Shown here piece after piece: positions 42,128 through 52,500 of a DNA stretch of 64,000 nt (the stretch's first letter is position 1; each line of letters opens with the position of its first letter). Under the pieces are notes generated by a model. That model did no database searches. It saw only the letters and a list, made by a program, of their open reading frames with translations, and was not told the DNA's origin. Source of the DNA: Actinomycetes bacterium (GTDB lineage: Bacteria > Actinomycetota > Acidimicrobiia > Acidimicrobiales > JAMCPL01); the NCBI GenBank assembly GCA_021816935.1, contig JAKAWR010000003.1:83588-147587 (forward strand). Direction: 5' to 3'. Position numbers and translations under genes: made by a program.

Positions 42128-43693
42128 ATGACAGCAATCCCACCGGATCTCCAGGCTCCTGGAATTCGGAATGGCAACTGGCCGGAGGACAGCGGTCCCC
42201 GGCACAGTCTCGATTTCACGACGGTCATGGTCAGGCTGCTGATGGTCTGGATCGTCTTCGTGGCGGTGCAGACCTTCTTTACGGTCCCCTGGCTCAAAGC
42301 AGGCAACGGCGGTGATTTCACCACCTCTCAGATCTGGTTCTACCACGCCCTGATGATGCCAGCGGCCGTGCTGCTGCTGGTCCTGTGCACGAGGATCTTC
42401 CTGCTCCATTCATGGGTCAAGTATGTGGTCACGCACATTGCCCCGGTGGTGCTCTTCGAGGGAGCAGGGGAGCTGGTCCTGGGTTATGGTTCGGCGCACG
42501 GTGTGTCGTCGCTGACCAGCTTCGGATACTGGATCATCATGCCCTGCAGCCTGGTACTGCTCGGCGTTACCGCTCTCTTTTTCATCGACCTCGTCTGGGT
42601 TGCCGTCTCCGTCGCTTTCCGACCTGAGCGGCAAGCAGACCTGCCTCCGAGAAAGGCCGAGATCACGTGGGCGTTGTTCTTGGTAGGCATGTCGGTTCTC
42701 AGCTGGATCGTCTTCGGGATGGCCGCAGCGGCCAACGACGTAGGGGTCAGCTGGAAGTTCTGGGCTGGATGGCAGCACGAGTCCTACTCGACCCTCGTAG
42801 GCAACATCGTCACCGCACACTCTCATGGGATGCTGCCGAGCTTCATGGCCGGGATCGTGCTGGTCGCGGCCGAGGCTTTTGGCTACTCGAAAATGGTCGG
42901 TCCGAGGTCACAGGTGGCACGGGCGGGCGTGGGGATCATGCTGGGAGGCATCGCCCTCTTCTCCGGGGTCTACGCTGTAGCCGCGATCGGATCCTTCGCC
43001 ATCCCCGCCTGGTTCCCCTTCGGGAAGGGAGCGGCGAACGGGATCGCCATGGACGACACCTTCACCGGGCTCGTGGGGGTCGGGGCGCTGATCCTCATGG
43101 GCGCTATGCTACCGGAGGTACGGGGGATCTTCGGTCGGGTGGGCGCGAGAACGGGGCGTGCCCTGAAGCGCATCAACCCGCTCAGAGTCGGAGTGTACCT
43201 GACCTACGTGTCGGCTGCCGTCGTCATGTTCTTCTACGGCTACTACATCGAGCTGAACGAGGTGCAGTACGGCTTCGGTCAAAGTGGTGCCCACATGATG
43301 GGAGACCAGGTGTTCACGAGGTCCCATCTGCTGTTCACGTTCGGTTCGCTGCCTGTTATCGCGGTGTTCCTGGTGGCTGTGGAGCTTACGGCGAGCGCCT
43401 CGCCTCGCGGTATCGCCGTCAGGAAGGCGATGGGTGGAGTGGTGACGGCGGGCATGTTGGTCACGCTTATCGGCATGGGGGTGTGGGTGTTCACCACGTC
43501 CGGGCACAGCGCGACCTGGTCGGCCGGCAACGCCGGCGAGGTGCTCTACATCATCGGCCAGGCATTGATACTGGTGGGTGCCATCGTATCCCTCTTTGCC
43601 CCGAGGGCGATCGAGCCGGCGGAGGAACCGGAGTCGAAGAAGGGGGCCACACTTGCCGAGGCCGCAGAGGTGCTCGCGCCGACGACGGCCTGA
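42128..43693 (+). CDS. Polytopic membrane protein, distant heme-copper-oxidase-like (uncertain)
   Basis: 521 residues; strong AAAGGAG 6 nt before the ATG. Around 12-14 hydrophobic helices. Several His sit in or near helices: FYHALMMP, VVTHIAPVVLFEGAGEL, NIVTAHSHGMLPSFMAG, SGAHMMGDQVFTRSHLLFTF. The pattern AHSHGML and RSHLLF recalls cbb3- or NorB-like subunit I folds, but the canonical HPEVY and HHYFW motifs are absent, so I do not call it an oxidase. Following a CtaB-like gene, it may be a novel heme protein of a respiratory complex. The C-terminus is a soluble acidic tail. No subunit II or cytochrome c gene is nearby. Confidence 0.55.
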   Translation: MTAIPPDLQAPGIRNGNWPEDSGPRHSLDFTTVMVRLLMVWIVFVAVQTFFTVPWLKAGNGGDFTTSQIWFYHALMMPAAVLLLVLCTRIFLLHSWVKYVVTHIAPVVLFEGAGELVLGYGSAHGVSSLTSFGYWIIMPCSLVLLGVTALFFIDLVWVAVSVAFRPERQADLPPRKAEITWALFLVGMSVLSWIVFGMAAAANDVGVSWKFWAGWQHESYSTLVGNIVTAHSHGMLPSFMAGIVLVAAEAFGYSKMVGPRSQVARAGVGIMLGGIALFSGVYAVAAIGSFAIPAWFPFGKGAANGIAMDDTFTGLVGVGALILMGAMLPEVRGIFGRVGARTGRALKRINPLRVGVYLTYVSAAVVMFFYGYYIELNEVQYGFGQSGAHMMGDQVFTRSHLLFTFGSLPVIAVFLVAVELTASASPRGIAVRKAMGGVVTAGMLVTLIGMGVWVFTTSGHSATWSAGNAGEVLYIIGQALILVGAIVSLFAPRAIEPAEEPESKKGATLAEAAEVLAPTTA

Positions 43694-43951
43694 GTCGGGC
43701 GATCCCCCCTGGGTAGCGGAGCGCTGCAGGCGGCGAGCCTACTGCAGCAAGAGCCGAGACGGCGCGAAACCAGTGGTGCGCGGCAGTTAACAACTGGGGA
43801 GGTGTTCGGCCGCTGGGACGACGTCGAGCAGCTGGAGTTCGCCACGCTCGTGTAGGTGCAGTGGTTCAACCACGACCCCAAGAGAACAGGCTCCATTCGT
43901 CCCTCGGGTACGTATCCGGACGATCGAGTGGGAAATGAAGTACGCGTCGAT

Positions 43952-43998
43952 GTGGGAGGCCGCATAATGATAATGCGTCGGGCCGGCGGGGAAGACCC
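43952..43998 (-). repeat. Dispersed ~45-bp repeat, copy B
   Basis: On the minus strand: gggtcttccccgccggccc, gacgcattatcattatgcgg, cctcccac. Contains hairpin CGCAT-tatcatt-ATGCG. Abuts the truncated glycosyltransferase fragment. Confidence 0.7.
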
Positions 43999-44244
43999 GA
44001 TGACCTCGTCTCCTTCGCCGTCGAGCACCTCCGCAAGGGCGTTCAGGCTGATGGCCGCCCGCTTGGCCAGGTTGTACCCGTAGTTGTCGTTCCTCCCGTA
44101 TGTGATGACCGAGATCACCGCAAGAGTGCGCCAGTACCGCTCGCGTGGGCCGGCGAAAGCCGTGAGCAGGCGGTGGACGAGCCTCTTGCAGGGCTCCCTG
44201 TGCAATACGTGTTCCCAATGCCTCTGTTGCACCTGGCCCGTCAA
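43999..44244 (-). pseudogene. N-terminal fragment of a glycosyltransferase-like gene
   Basis: Minus-strand frame from the ATG at 44244 encodes TLAVISVITYGRNDNYGYNL and AKRAAISLNALAEVLDGEG, a beta-alpha nucleotide-binding start like GT2-type enzymes. It breaks off at 43999, exactly where dispersed repeat copy B begins; no matching continuation is seen in 43694-43951. The ATG lies only 48 bp from the start of the divergent intact GT2 gene. Confidence 0.55.
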
Positions 44245-44291
44245 CCCGACATCATCCTCGACCTACTCGGGATCCCTCGGGGACTTTGCAA

Positions 44292-45911
44292 ATGACCGTG
44301 CATCCGTACTACCATGACGCCGTGCGCACGGATGGTGGAGGTTCAGTACGCGGAAACCCCCGCCTGCTTGTTCTCGTAGTCGCGTACATGGCCGAGGCAG
44401 GCATCGAGTCCGTGCTGAGGCGGATCCCGAAGGACCTTGTCGATCGCTTGGAGACCGAGGTGCTCGTCATCGACGACGGCTCGCACGACGCAACCTTTGC
44501 CCGAGCAACCCGACTGAGCGAAGGTGGCGAGCTGCTTCCTACGACCGTCCTGCGTAACCCGGCCAATCAGGGATACGGCGGCAATCAGAAGGTCGGAATG
44601 CAGTATGCCATCGCGAATGGTTTCGACTTCCTCGTACTGCTTCACGGGGACGGTCAATATGCGCCAGAGGTCATGGGGGAACTGATAGAGCCTCTGGCTG
44701 CAGGCTCCGCCGATGCCGTCATAGGGTCCCGGATGATCGAGAAGGGTCGGGCGCGTGCAGGAGGGATGCCGCTCTACAAGCTCTTGGGCAACCGCGTCCT
44801 GACGCGATTCCAGAACCTCGTCCTCGGCACAAGGCTGAGCGAGTTCCACTCGGGGTACCGCGCCTACTCGGTGAAGGCGCTCTCCGAGATCCCGTTCTCG
44901 CTCGACACCAACGAGTTCCACTTCGACACCGAGATCCTGGTGCAGCTCTTCCTTGCCGGAAAGCGCGTTCACGAGGTGAGCATCCCTACTCACTACGGCG
45001 ACGAGATCTGCTACGTGAACGGGCTCGAGTATGCCAGGCACGTGGTGATATCGACCACCCAAGGTGCGCTCCAGCGTTTCGGGATCTACTACGATCCCAA
45101 GTACGACGTGACCGCCGGCGCCGGTGCACCGGTCTACGAGTCGAAGCTCGGCTTCGAGAGCCCCCAGAGCGTGGCAGCGTCGCTCGTCCGCCCCGGTGAT
45201 CGGGTTGCCGACCTCGGCTGCGGTCCTGGTGACTTCGCGAGCAGCTTGAGGGACCGCGGGTGCTACGTGGTCGGCGTGGACAGCGCCAATCAGAACCCGT
45301 CCCTTTTCGACCGGTTCGTCCTCGCCGACCTGGAACCGGATCTCGAAGGCGCGCTTCCTGTCGATCCCGCTGAGTTCGATACGGTGCTCCTGCTCGACAT
45401 CCTCGAGCACCTGTCTGCTCCGGAGAGCTTCCTTGCCAAGCTACGCAAGGCGATATGGGCCGGAACACCCCCCGGGCCGAGGATCGTTGCCTCGACTGGG
45501 AACGTGGCGTTCCTGCCGCTCCGGCTCTCGCTCCTGCTCGGTGAGTTCAACTACAGCCGCCGCGGGATTCTCGACCTCAGCCACAAGCGGCTGTTCACGA
45601 AGCGAACGTTCCTACGCCTCCTGGGTCAGGCCGGTTTCTACGTGGACGGCTTCGTTGGGATACCCCCTCCACTCCCTATGGTAGCGAGTCACGGGAAGGG
45701 GGCCCGGGCGGCCTTCCGGATCTCAGCCCTACTCGCCCACCGCCTGCCGTCGCTCTTCGCCTACCAGTTCCTCGTGACTGCCCGCGCCCTCCCCGATCTT
45801 GGCTGGCTCGTTGCGGACGCGAAGTCGGAAGCTGCGAGGATGATCGCAAACAACGGCAGCTACCTTCGGCTACCGGCCTGCCCACCTGTACCTGACGCGG
45901 CTGGGAGCTGA
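44292..45911 (+). CDS. Bifunctional family-2 glycosyltransferase / SAM methyltransferase
   Basis: 539 residues from ATG at 44292 (GGGGA 8 nt upstream). Residues ~25-255 form a DPM1/GT2-type domain: VLVIDDGSHDAT, NQGYGGNQKVGMQYAI, metal-binding HGDGQYAPEV and EFHSGYRAYS. Residues ~275-430 form a class I methyltransferase: motif I VADLGCGPGDFAS, VVGVD, LLLDILEHL. The tail has a conserved-looking region with LDLSHKRLFTKRTFLRLLGQ and hydrophobic helices. Such fusions occur in actinobacterial envelope-polysaccharide loci. It is followed after 26 bp by the large membrane glycosyltransferase, probably in one operon. Confidence 0.88.
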   Translation: MTVHPYYHDAVRTDGGGSVRGNPRLLVLVVAYMAEAGIESVLRRIPKDLVDRLETEVLVIDDGSHDATFARATRLSEGGELLPTTVLRNPANQGYGGNQKVGMQYAIANGFDFLVLLHGDGQYAPEVMGELIEPLAAGSADAVIGSRMIEKGRARAGGMPLYKLLGNRVLTRFQNLVLGTRLSEFHSGYRAYSVKALSEIPFSLDTNEFHFDTEILVQLFLAGKRVHEVSIPTHYGDEICYVNGLEYARHVVISTTQGALQRFGIYYDPKYDVTAGAGAPVYESKLGFESPQSVAASLVRPGDRVADLGCGPGDFASSLRDRGCYVVGVDSANQNPSLFDRFVLADLEPDLEGALPVDPAEFDTVLLLDILEHLSAPESFLAKLRKAIWAGTPPGPRIVASTGNVAFLPLRLSLLLGEFNYSRRGILDLSHKRLFTKRTFLRLLGQAGFYVDGFVGIPPPLPMVASHGKGARAAFRISALLAHRLPSLFAYQFLVTARALPDLGWLVADAKSEAARMIANNGSYLRLPACPPVPDAAGS

Positions 45912-45937
45912 TCATCCGGCGCAGGGGGATTCGACAG

Positions 45938-48900
45938 GTGGTGGCGTTGCGCGAAGCCAAGAGGATCGAACACAAGCCTGCTGTGCGGCCTGCCGGCCTG
46001 CTCGCGCTGGTGGCGGCCGTGGTGGCAGCGGCGTGCGCCGCGTCGTTGATCGGGGGGATCTCGGCGCACGTCGTAGGTGCTTCGAGCGCGGCGAACGCGC
46101 TGGCCACATGCGGCTGGGTCGTCGTCGTGACGGCAGCAGCTGGGCTCACGTCCAGATCCAGGCTCGGCGCCGCGGTCATGGGTATCGCTTCCCTCGGTGC
46201 GGCCCTGCTCGGGGTGGAGCAAAGACTGCCGTGGGTGTCACTGATCGCTCTCGGGATCTGCCTGCTGTTCGCCCTCCAGTCGGCTCTACTCGGGCGTGAG
46301 CGTCCGACCGATCGCCCGGGCAGGGACATCATGTCTCGCTACTCCCTGCCGAGCGCCGTCCCGACCACGCTTGGGGCGGGGCTGGCAGTGACCATGCTCG
46401 CGCTCCGTCCGGGGGACTCGGCGAGCGCACCTGCCGTTGCGCTCGTGGTGACCGTCAGCCTGCCGCTTGCCGACGCCGTGATTTGCTTGGCAGGGCGGGT
46501 ACTCCACCGGCAGCCTCTCCTCGCCGATGGAGCCGACCACATCGTGGATCGCCTGGCAAGGCTCGGCCTCCCGGCTCAGCTCGCGGGGGCTGGCTGGCTG
46601 GCGGCGGGCGTTGCAGCGACGATCGCGGGGTTCTGGTTTGCCGCCGTTCCCCCCGGCAGGGTGGCCATCCTGGCCGTCGCCGCCGTAGCGGCAGCAGTTT
46701 GGCTGCTACTGCTGGCGGTTCCGGTTTACGGCGACTCGCTCGACCGGCTCGTCGTGGAGCGCCTCGGCGGCAAAGCGCGCGGCCTTGCCTGTGCGGCCCG
46801 CCGCATTCTCCGGATCCCGCCTCTCGCTCGCGAGTCGACCGAGCAAGCCGACGCTGACCCGGTTGTCCGGGGTACCAGGCCACCGGGATTGCCCCGCCGC
46901 CTGTACCGGGATGTCGAGCGACGGGTCCGGCAGGCGGAGCCTGCCTTGCCGGTCGGTCCGCTTGCCTTCTGGGTTGGCGCCGCCGCCGCAACCGCGACGC
47001 TTTGCACAGCCTTCCTCACTCTCTGGTTCTTCGAGCGCAATCCTTGGGGATTTGACGACCTGGGCCTCTTCAATGCCGCCTACCTCTTCGCGCGCAGCGG
47101 CACGGTCGGCCTCCCCACCGCCCCTTACGGCGGGACTCTCCACTCCATGTACGCGCTGCCCCCCACCCACTACTTCATCCTGGGCCTCCTCATGCTCATG
47201 ACACGGCTGCCGGCCGAGGCGGCGGCCGTCATTCCCATAGTCTGCTGGATGGCCCTCGGCGCGCTGGCCGTCGTGGTCGCACGTTGGGAGCTCCCCTGGA
47301 AGCTCGGTGCCCTCGCCGGGCTGTACGCGGGGCTCGTGTACTGGGCGCCCCAGGCGTACATCCGCCCCGACGCGGACATGGCGGGCGCGCTGATCGCCGG
47401 GCTGCTCCTCCTCGAAGCCGGGAGGAGCCGCGACTTCGACTGGCGGCTGCTCTTGCTCGGCTCCTTCGCCCTCACCCTGGCGAGCAGCCTCCACTACGTA
47501 GCGACGCCGGCGTTCCTGGGCGTGGGCGTCTATGCCGCCTGGGCTTGGCTTCGCCTCGGACGAGGAGCGCTCCGGCCCCTCATGGCGATAGCCGCCGGAG
47601 CCCTTGTTGTCGGCCTGCCGTACCTTGTCTTGTTCGTTATCCCGGACATCCGCGACATATCAGCGATTATCCAGGCCGCGAACGGCGGGCTGAACCCGGT
47701 TGCGGCGCTCCGAGCTCACATCGCCTACTACCGCGCGGCGGGCGCGGCCGGCCAGGGCGGCACCTTGCTGCACTACTTGACGCTCCCGCTCACCTGGTCG
47801 GGGATACCCGCGGTGCTGCTCACCACCCCGCTGCTGTGGTGGAGGAAGGAGACGCGCGGCGTGGCGCTCGCGAGCCTGCCGTTCCTCCTATTCGTCCTTC
47901 TCGTCTTGAGGGTGCCCGTGGCGGAAGGCGAGATCCACATGACTCCAGAGATCACGCTCTACCTGATCTGCCTGTTCGCCGCCGCAGCACTGGGCATCGA
48001 CGCGCTCGCCAGGTGGGCGCTTTCCCGCCTCCGCCGTCCCAAGGTTGCCCGGGCCGCTGTGCGGCACCTGATGGTCGGGGTCGCAGGCATCGCCCTGATC
48101 TGGCCGGTGACCGCCGCCGGTAGGACGTACCTCGATGCTGCCTCCGGCACGCCGACGTGGCACCCGCTCCACGACGAGATGGGCCTCGCCAGGGCGGCCG
48201 GCTTCTCCATCGTCGGGCCGCGGGCGGTCGAGACCTCGTCGAACTACAGCCTCTGGTACATCTCCGGCGCGTCCGCGTGGTTCGACGGCATCGCGAACCT
48301 CGATGTCACCGATCCGAGCGCGCTGGACGTGCGAGCGTACGCCAGGCGGTTCACCGCCCTGCCCGAAGGCAACGTCGGCACCACCGCGGGGCTCGAGCTC
48401 GAGCAGGGCGTGCTCGGAGTGGCCGGCTTCTACCTGGACAGGAACGATCCGAGCATGGACTACGTCCTGGGCGAGGCGCGGGCACCCCGCGTGCCGGTCG
48501 GTTACATCCGCGATGGATTGTCGCTCCGCAAGGTACAGTTCGCGCCCCAGGGCGCATACCGCTTCGTCGTGGCCCGCTGCGCCGATGCCTCGGCGAAGTC
48601 CGTGTCGTCACGCACCTCGGTGGGCGCACAGGCCGAGTTCGTCACCTACCTTCCGGCCGAGCCTGGGGTGACCGGGTGGGGGCCGGTCAAGGGTGGCCGC
48701 GCCCTGGTCACCTTCGTGACCTCTAGCGGCCTGCTCCGGACGTGGCGTTCGGGCGGGGATCTGTCGGGCTGCAAGCTCCTCTACGACGTGCCTATGTCCG
48801 AAAGGAAGACCGACTCTGCCGCGCTGATCGCGCGTGAGCGACTGGCGGGATCGAGCCGGACCATACGGTTTCTCCAGGCTCCCCGCGCCCTCGATGCCCT

Positions 48901-49396
48901 CTACTCGCCCGGTGGGCCGCTACGCCCGGTCGGCGGCCTTGCCATCGGCCCCTCCGATGCCGTCGGGAACGGACGGGTCACACAAGCCCGCAAGAGTTGG
49001 CTTATCACGACTTCGGACGCCATGTGGTCGGAGGCGCTCCAGGCACCCATCCCCTCGCAGGACTTGCGGGCCCGGCCAGGCGGGCAAGACACCGGCAGCT
49101 CCGGTGCGTCCGGTGCGTCCCGCGTGTCGAGCGCAGCGCCATCCGCAACCGGTCCCGCGCCGCACTGGCTCGAGGTTTCGGGCACTGTGCGCTCCGGCAA
49201 CCCCGGGCTCTGCATACTGGACCTGAAGAACAAGACCTGCCTCATCCGGCGCCAGCTCGCGCGCTCCCTTCCCGGTCCCTACTACCTACCGATTCCACCG
49301 TCGCCCGACCCGGTGGCCCTCTACATCGACAACGAAGGCCGCGGGCCAGCCCGGCTCCTCATCCGTTCCATCCAGGTCCTCGCTGCGGTCGGGTAG
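45938..49396 (+). CDS. Giant membrane protein: WecA-like helices fused to a GT-C glycosyltransferase
   Basis: 1152 residues from GTG at 45938 (GGGGGA 8 nt upstream). Residues ~15-270 hold about eight helices; the segment LPLADAVICLAGRVLHRQ followed by DGADHIVDRLARLGL resembles the C-terminal half of WecA/TagO/MraY polyprenyl-phosphate sugar-phosphate transferases, without the catalytic N-terminal half. Residues ~340-720 form a GT-C fold: acidic first exported loop NPWGFDDLGLFNAAYLFA, then many helices and PPTHYFILGLLMLM. Residues ~725-1152 are exported, beta-rich and end in a sugar-binding-like region (WLEVSGTVRSGNPGLCILDL). Probably transfers a sugar from a lipid carrier to an envelope acceptor. 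Confidence 0.7.
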   Translation: MVALREAKRIEHKPAVRPAGLLALVAAVVAAACAASLIGGISAHVVGASSAANALATCGWVVVVTAAAGLTSRSRLGAAVMGIASLGAALLGVEQRLPWVSLIALGICLLFALQSALLGRERPTDRPGRDIMSRYSLPSAVPTTLGAGLAVTMLALRPGDSASAPAVALVVTVSLPLADAVICLAGRVLHRQPLLADGADHIVDRLARLGLPAQLAGAGWLAAGVAATIAGFWFAAVPPGRVAILAVAAVAAAVWLLLLAVPVYGDSLDRLVVERLGGKARGLACAARRILRIPPLARESTEQADADPVVRGTRPPGLPRRLYRDVERRVRQAEPALPVGPLAFWVGAAAATATLCTAFLTLWFFERNPWGFDDLGLFNAAYLFARSGTVGLPTAPYGGTLHSMYALPPTHYFILGLLMLMTRLPAEAAAVIPIVCWMALGALAVVVARWELPWKLGALAGLYAGLVYWAPQAYIRPDADMAGALIAGLLLLEAGRSRDFDWRLLLLGSFALTLASSLHYVATPAFLGVGVYAAWAWLRLGRGALRPLMAIAAGALVVGLPYLVLFVIPDIRDISAIIQAANGGLNPVAALRAHIAYYRAAGAAGQGGTLLHYLTLPLTWSGIPAVLLTTPLLWWRKETRGVALASLPFLLFVLLVLRVPVAEGEIHMTPEITLYLICLFAAAALGIDALARWALSRLRRPKVARAAVRHLMVGVAGIALIWPVTAAGRTYLDAASGTPTWHPLHDEMGLARAAGFSIVGPRAVETSSNYSLWYISGASAWFDGIANLDVTDPSALDVRAYARRFTALPEGNVGTTAGLELEQGVLGVAGFYLDRNDPSMDYVLGEARAPRVPVGYIRDGLSLRKVQFAPQGAYRFVVARCADASAKSVSSRTSVGAQAEFVTYLPAEPGVTGWGPVKGGRALVTFVTSSGLLRTWRSGGDLSGCKLLYDVPMSERKTDSAALIARERLAGSSRTIRFLQAPRALDALYSPGGPLRPVGGLAIGPSDAVGNGRVTQARKSWLITTSDAMWSEALQAPIPSQDLRARPGGQDTGSSGASGASRVSSAAPSATGPAPHWLEVSGTVRSGNPGLCILDLKNKTCLIRRQLARSLPGPYYLPIPPSPDPVALYIDNEGRGPARLLIRSIQVLAAVG

Positions 49397-49588
49397 AGCT
49401 AGCTACCGCCGGCAGTACCGGCCGGCAAACTCATGACCGAAAATGCGACCTGCAAGCCCCTGGGTCGCCATGGGGAGAAGGGACGCTGGTGGCGAAGCCG
49501 CCATGAGATCCCGTCTAGTGATACACCCTGGTCGTATGGTGCGAATGATGTCGAAGCCCCCTTTACCGATCAAGCAGGCATGCGGCTG

Positions 49589-52500
49589 CTAGACGAGCAT
49601 GTCTTGTCCTGAGACCATTAGCTCTCTCGCGCGGACAACGGCAAGGTCCAGATCGGGTAGGTGGCGCTCTACGGCTTGGCCGGGCGTAAGGAAGAGGAAC
49701 GTAACCCGGACAACACGCTCCCCCGTCGCTAGAGCTGCTGCGAGTGCATACGCGGCGCCCTGGTTCCGATAGGAATCGACCCGGCGGTCGAGGTCTGCAC
49801 TGGCGGGCGTCCCGGACGTCTTGTAATCGACGATCACGAGACCGTCGGGCGTGCGATAAAGGAGATCTATGTATCCTTCCAGCACACGCCCGGCAACCGG
49901 CACCCCAACGTACATTTCGCGCCAGTGGGGGCTTACAGCCGCCTCCCTCACCGACGGTGCTTCCAGCCCAAGTTCGACCAGTCGGCGCACATGCTCTTCG
50001 CAGCCGGCCGCGTCTTCGTTATCGCACTCCCGAGCAGCAAGCTCCTCCAGCCCTTCGCCGGTAGCGAGATCTATCTCATGGAGGATGCGATGCACAACCC
50101 TGCCTACCGCGCCGGCCAATCTGCCCTTCAGCGACGAATGAAACGAATCCCGGCCCGCATCGGATTCCGGGACGGAGGCGGGTTCCGGAGCAGATTCCGG
50201 TTGGTAGCTGACTGCAGTTTCCGGAGCAGATTCGGATTCTTTCCCGGGATCTGGGGTTCCCTCCTCCGTGAGATGGGTCGCGGAAACCGTGCGCCTCTTC
50301 GCCGCCCTTGCCAGAATTGCGGCACGCTCGTCCCTCCACTCGTCGAACGGCGGCAGCGGAGCCCCAGGAGACGGCGTGGAAGAGTTGGAAGGCGAGAACA
50401 AAGTATGTGAAGAAAGGGAGGAACGCCGCATTGCCGGGGTTGGGGTTGGGGTTGGGGTTGGAAGCGGGGTTGGGGTTGCTAGGGCATGGGAAGGCGGCTG
50501 GGCCGGCGGGACGGCAGGCTCCAGGGCAACCGGCGAAGCCGCGTCAGGCAGTCCTTGGAGAAGATCTCCCATTCCATCCACAAGAAGCTCGGCGTCGGTA
50601 CGCGCGGCCGCTTCAGGTATCGCCGTCCGCGCCTTCCTGTGGAGCGACACCACAAGATGGTCGCGTGAGCGGGTGCATGCCACGTAAAGAAGCCTGATCC
50701 GTTCCCGGTACTCCGCCTCGTTCTCGGCTGGTTCCGCTTGCGTGTACTCGACCGTCCTGACGCCTCCGCTCAGCTTGTACCCCACCCCGCCGCTCCATGG
50801 GAAGAGCACCTTCGCCGGAACGGGGCGCGACCTTGGACCAGCGGACATGCCCGATAGGATCGTGACCGGGAACTCGAGACCCTTGGCCGCATGTATCGTC
50901 ATGATCCGTATCGCGTCGTCGTCGGGCTCCGGAAGGAACGCTTCCTCCACGTGGGCATCTTCGGCTGCTTGAAGGCTCGTCCACGCGAGGTACTGGCGAA
51001 GGTTGCCGCCGGTGGCCTCATGCCATGCCCGCGCCTGGTCGATCACGAACCGGAGCCGCCTCCACGTATCCCGGGGCCGGCCGTCGACCATTCCGAGCTC
51101 GAAAGCCCGCCGGTCCTCAGCCACGAGAGCGGCCAGCTCGGGCGGTGCTGTCCACGCGCGGATCTCGTAGAGCGAGCGAAGGTAGGCGAGCCCGTCCCGC
51201 ACCGGGTCACCAGTCTGGGTCGGGTCGCCAGTATCGGCCGAGCTGGCCCGCTCCCCGTCGAGGATGCGTTCCAGGTCTGCCCGATACGCTGGACCTTCCT
51301 CGGGTTGTGCGCTCTCTGCGATACAACAACGTTCCGGGGTAGCACTTGAGGGGTTGACGGGGGGCAGGCCCGCTGCTGCGAGATAGTCCCAACTCCCATG
51401 CTGCTCGACGTGATAGCGGAACAGATCGTCGTCCCCGCAACCTAGAAGCGGCGTACGAAGCGCCGAGAAGACGTGGAGCTCGTTTGTCGGATCGTCTACA
51501 GCCCTGAGCACCATCAGGAGATCGCGCACCGCCCGAGCACGGTAGACGAGGGAGCTCGATTCAGCCCGAAACGCTATGCCTGCATCACCGAGAGCGTTTT
51601 CGAGTAATGGGAGAGACGTCCTGGCCGGCACCAGGACGGCGATATCGCCCAGCCTCGCAGGCCGCCAACCCTGACCGTCAACGCCCTCGCTCCCGCTGGC
51701 GCCTTCCCCGCTGTACACCGTCCATCCTTCATTTACGATCAGCCTTATGGCGGCAACCACCTCAGCAGCCTCCACGGCTCGCAGCTCGCTGGCCGGCATC
51801 TTCACGTCCGGATGAGCGCTGCGTCCCAGGACGGAAACGGCCGGGCCCTTGCCAACGCCTACCCGCATCGGTGCAAGAGCGGAATAACCGGCCTGCAGGC
51901 CACCATCCGCACCGGCGCGACTTCCCCATCCCGCTCCCGGGCCACCGCCCGTGTCACCGCTCGCCACGCCAGCGCCCATGAGAGTGGCAAACGTCGTATT
52001 GACCCAATTCACGATCGGCGCCACGGTACGGAAGTTGGCAGTCAACTCGACTCTCCTCCCGTCCTCGCCGTAGCGCTTCACGGCGGCACGGAACATGGCA
52101 ACGTCGGCGCGCCTGAAACGGTAGATCGACTGCTTCGGGTCGCCCACCATGAACAGCCGACCCAGAGCAACCTCCACCTCCTCCCAGGGCAGGCTGCCGC
52201 TCTCGCTCGCTCCGGGATCTGCAGCCGCTATCCGCACGGCGAGCTCGATCTGGATCGGGTCGGTATCCTGGAGCTCGTCGATCAGCAAGCGCTGGTACCT
52301 CTCGTGCAGGCGCGCCCGGACTTCTGGCCCGTGCTGGCGGTCGCGCAACAGCCTCCGGGCAAGGACCAGCAGATCGTGAAACTGGAGTTGCCCGGAGGCC
52401 TGGCGCTCGGAAGCGCCATCCAGCGTGAACTGCCGCATCCGGCTCCCGAGGCGCCGGACGCACGCAGCTCCTACGGTGTAGCGCGCATCCTCGATCTTCT

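Noticed and set aside
40837-42324. 495-codon minus-strand open frame
   Set aside because: Antisense to the UbiA-family gene, which has clear motifs and helices; the frame has no recognisable content.
42128-43693. Calling this gene a canonical cytochrome oxidase subunit I
   Set aside because: Key motifs of subunit I (HPEVY, HHYFW-like) are missing; only loose resemblance and neighbourhood support it.
31465-44244. Integrated island flanked by tRNA att sites
   Set aside because: No duplicate of the tRNA-Ala 3' end and no integrase gene were found in the window.
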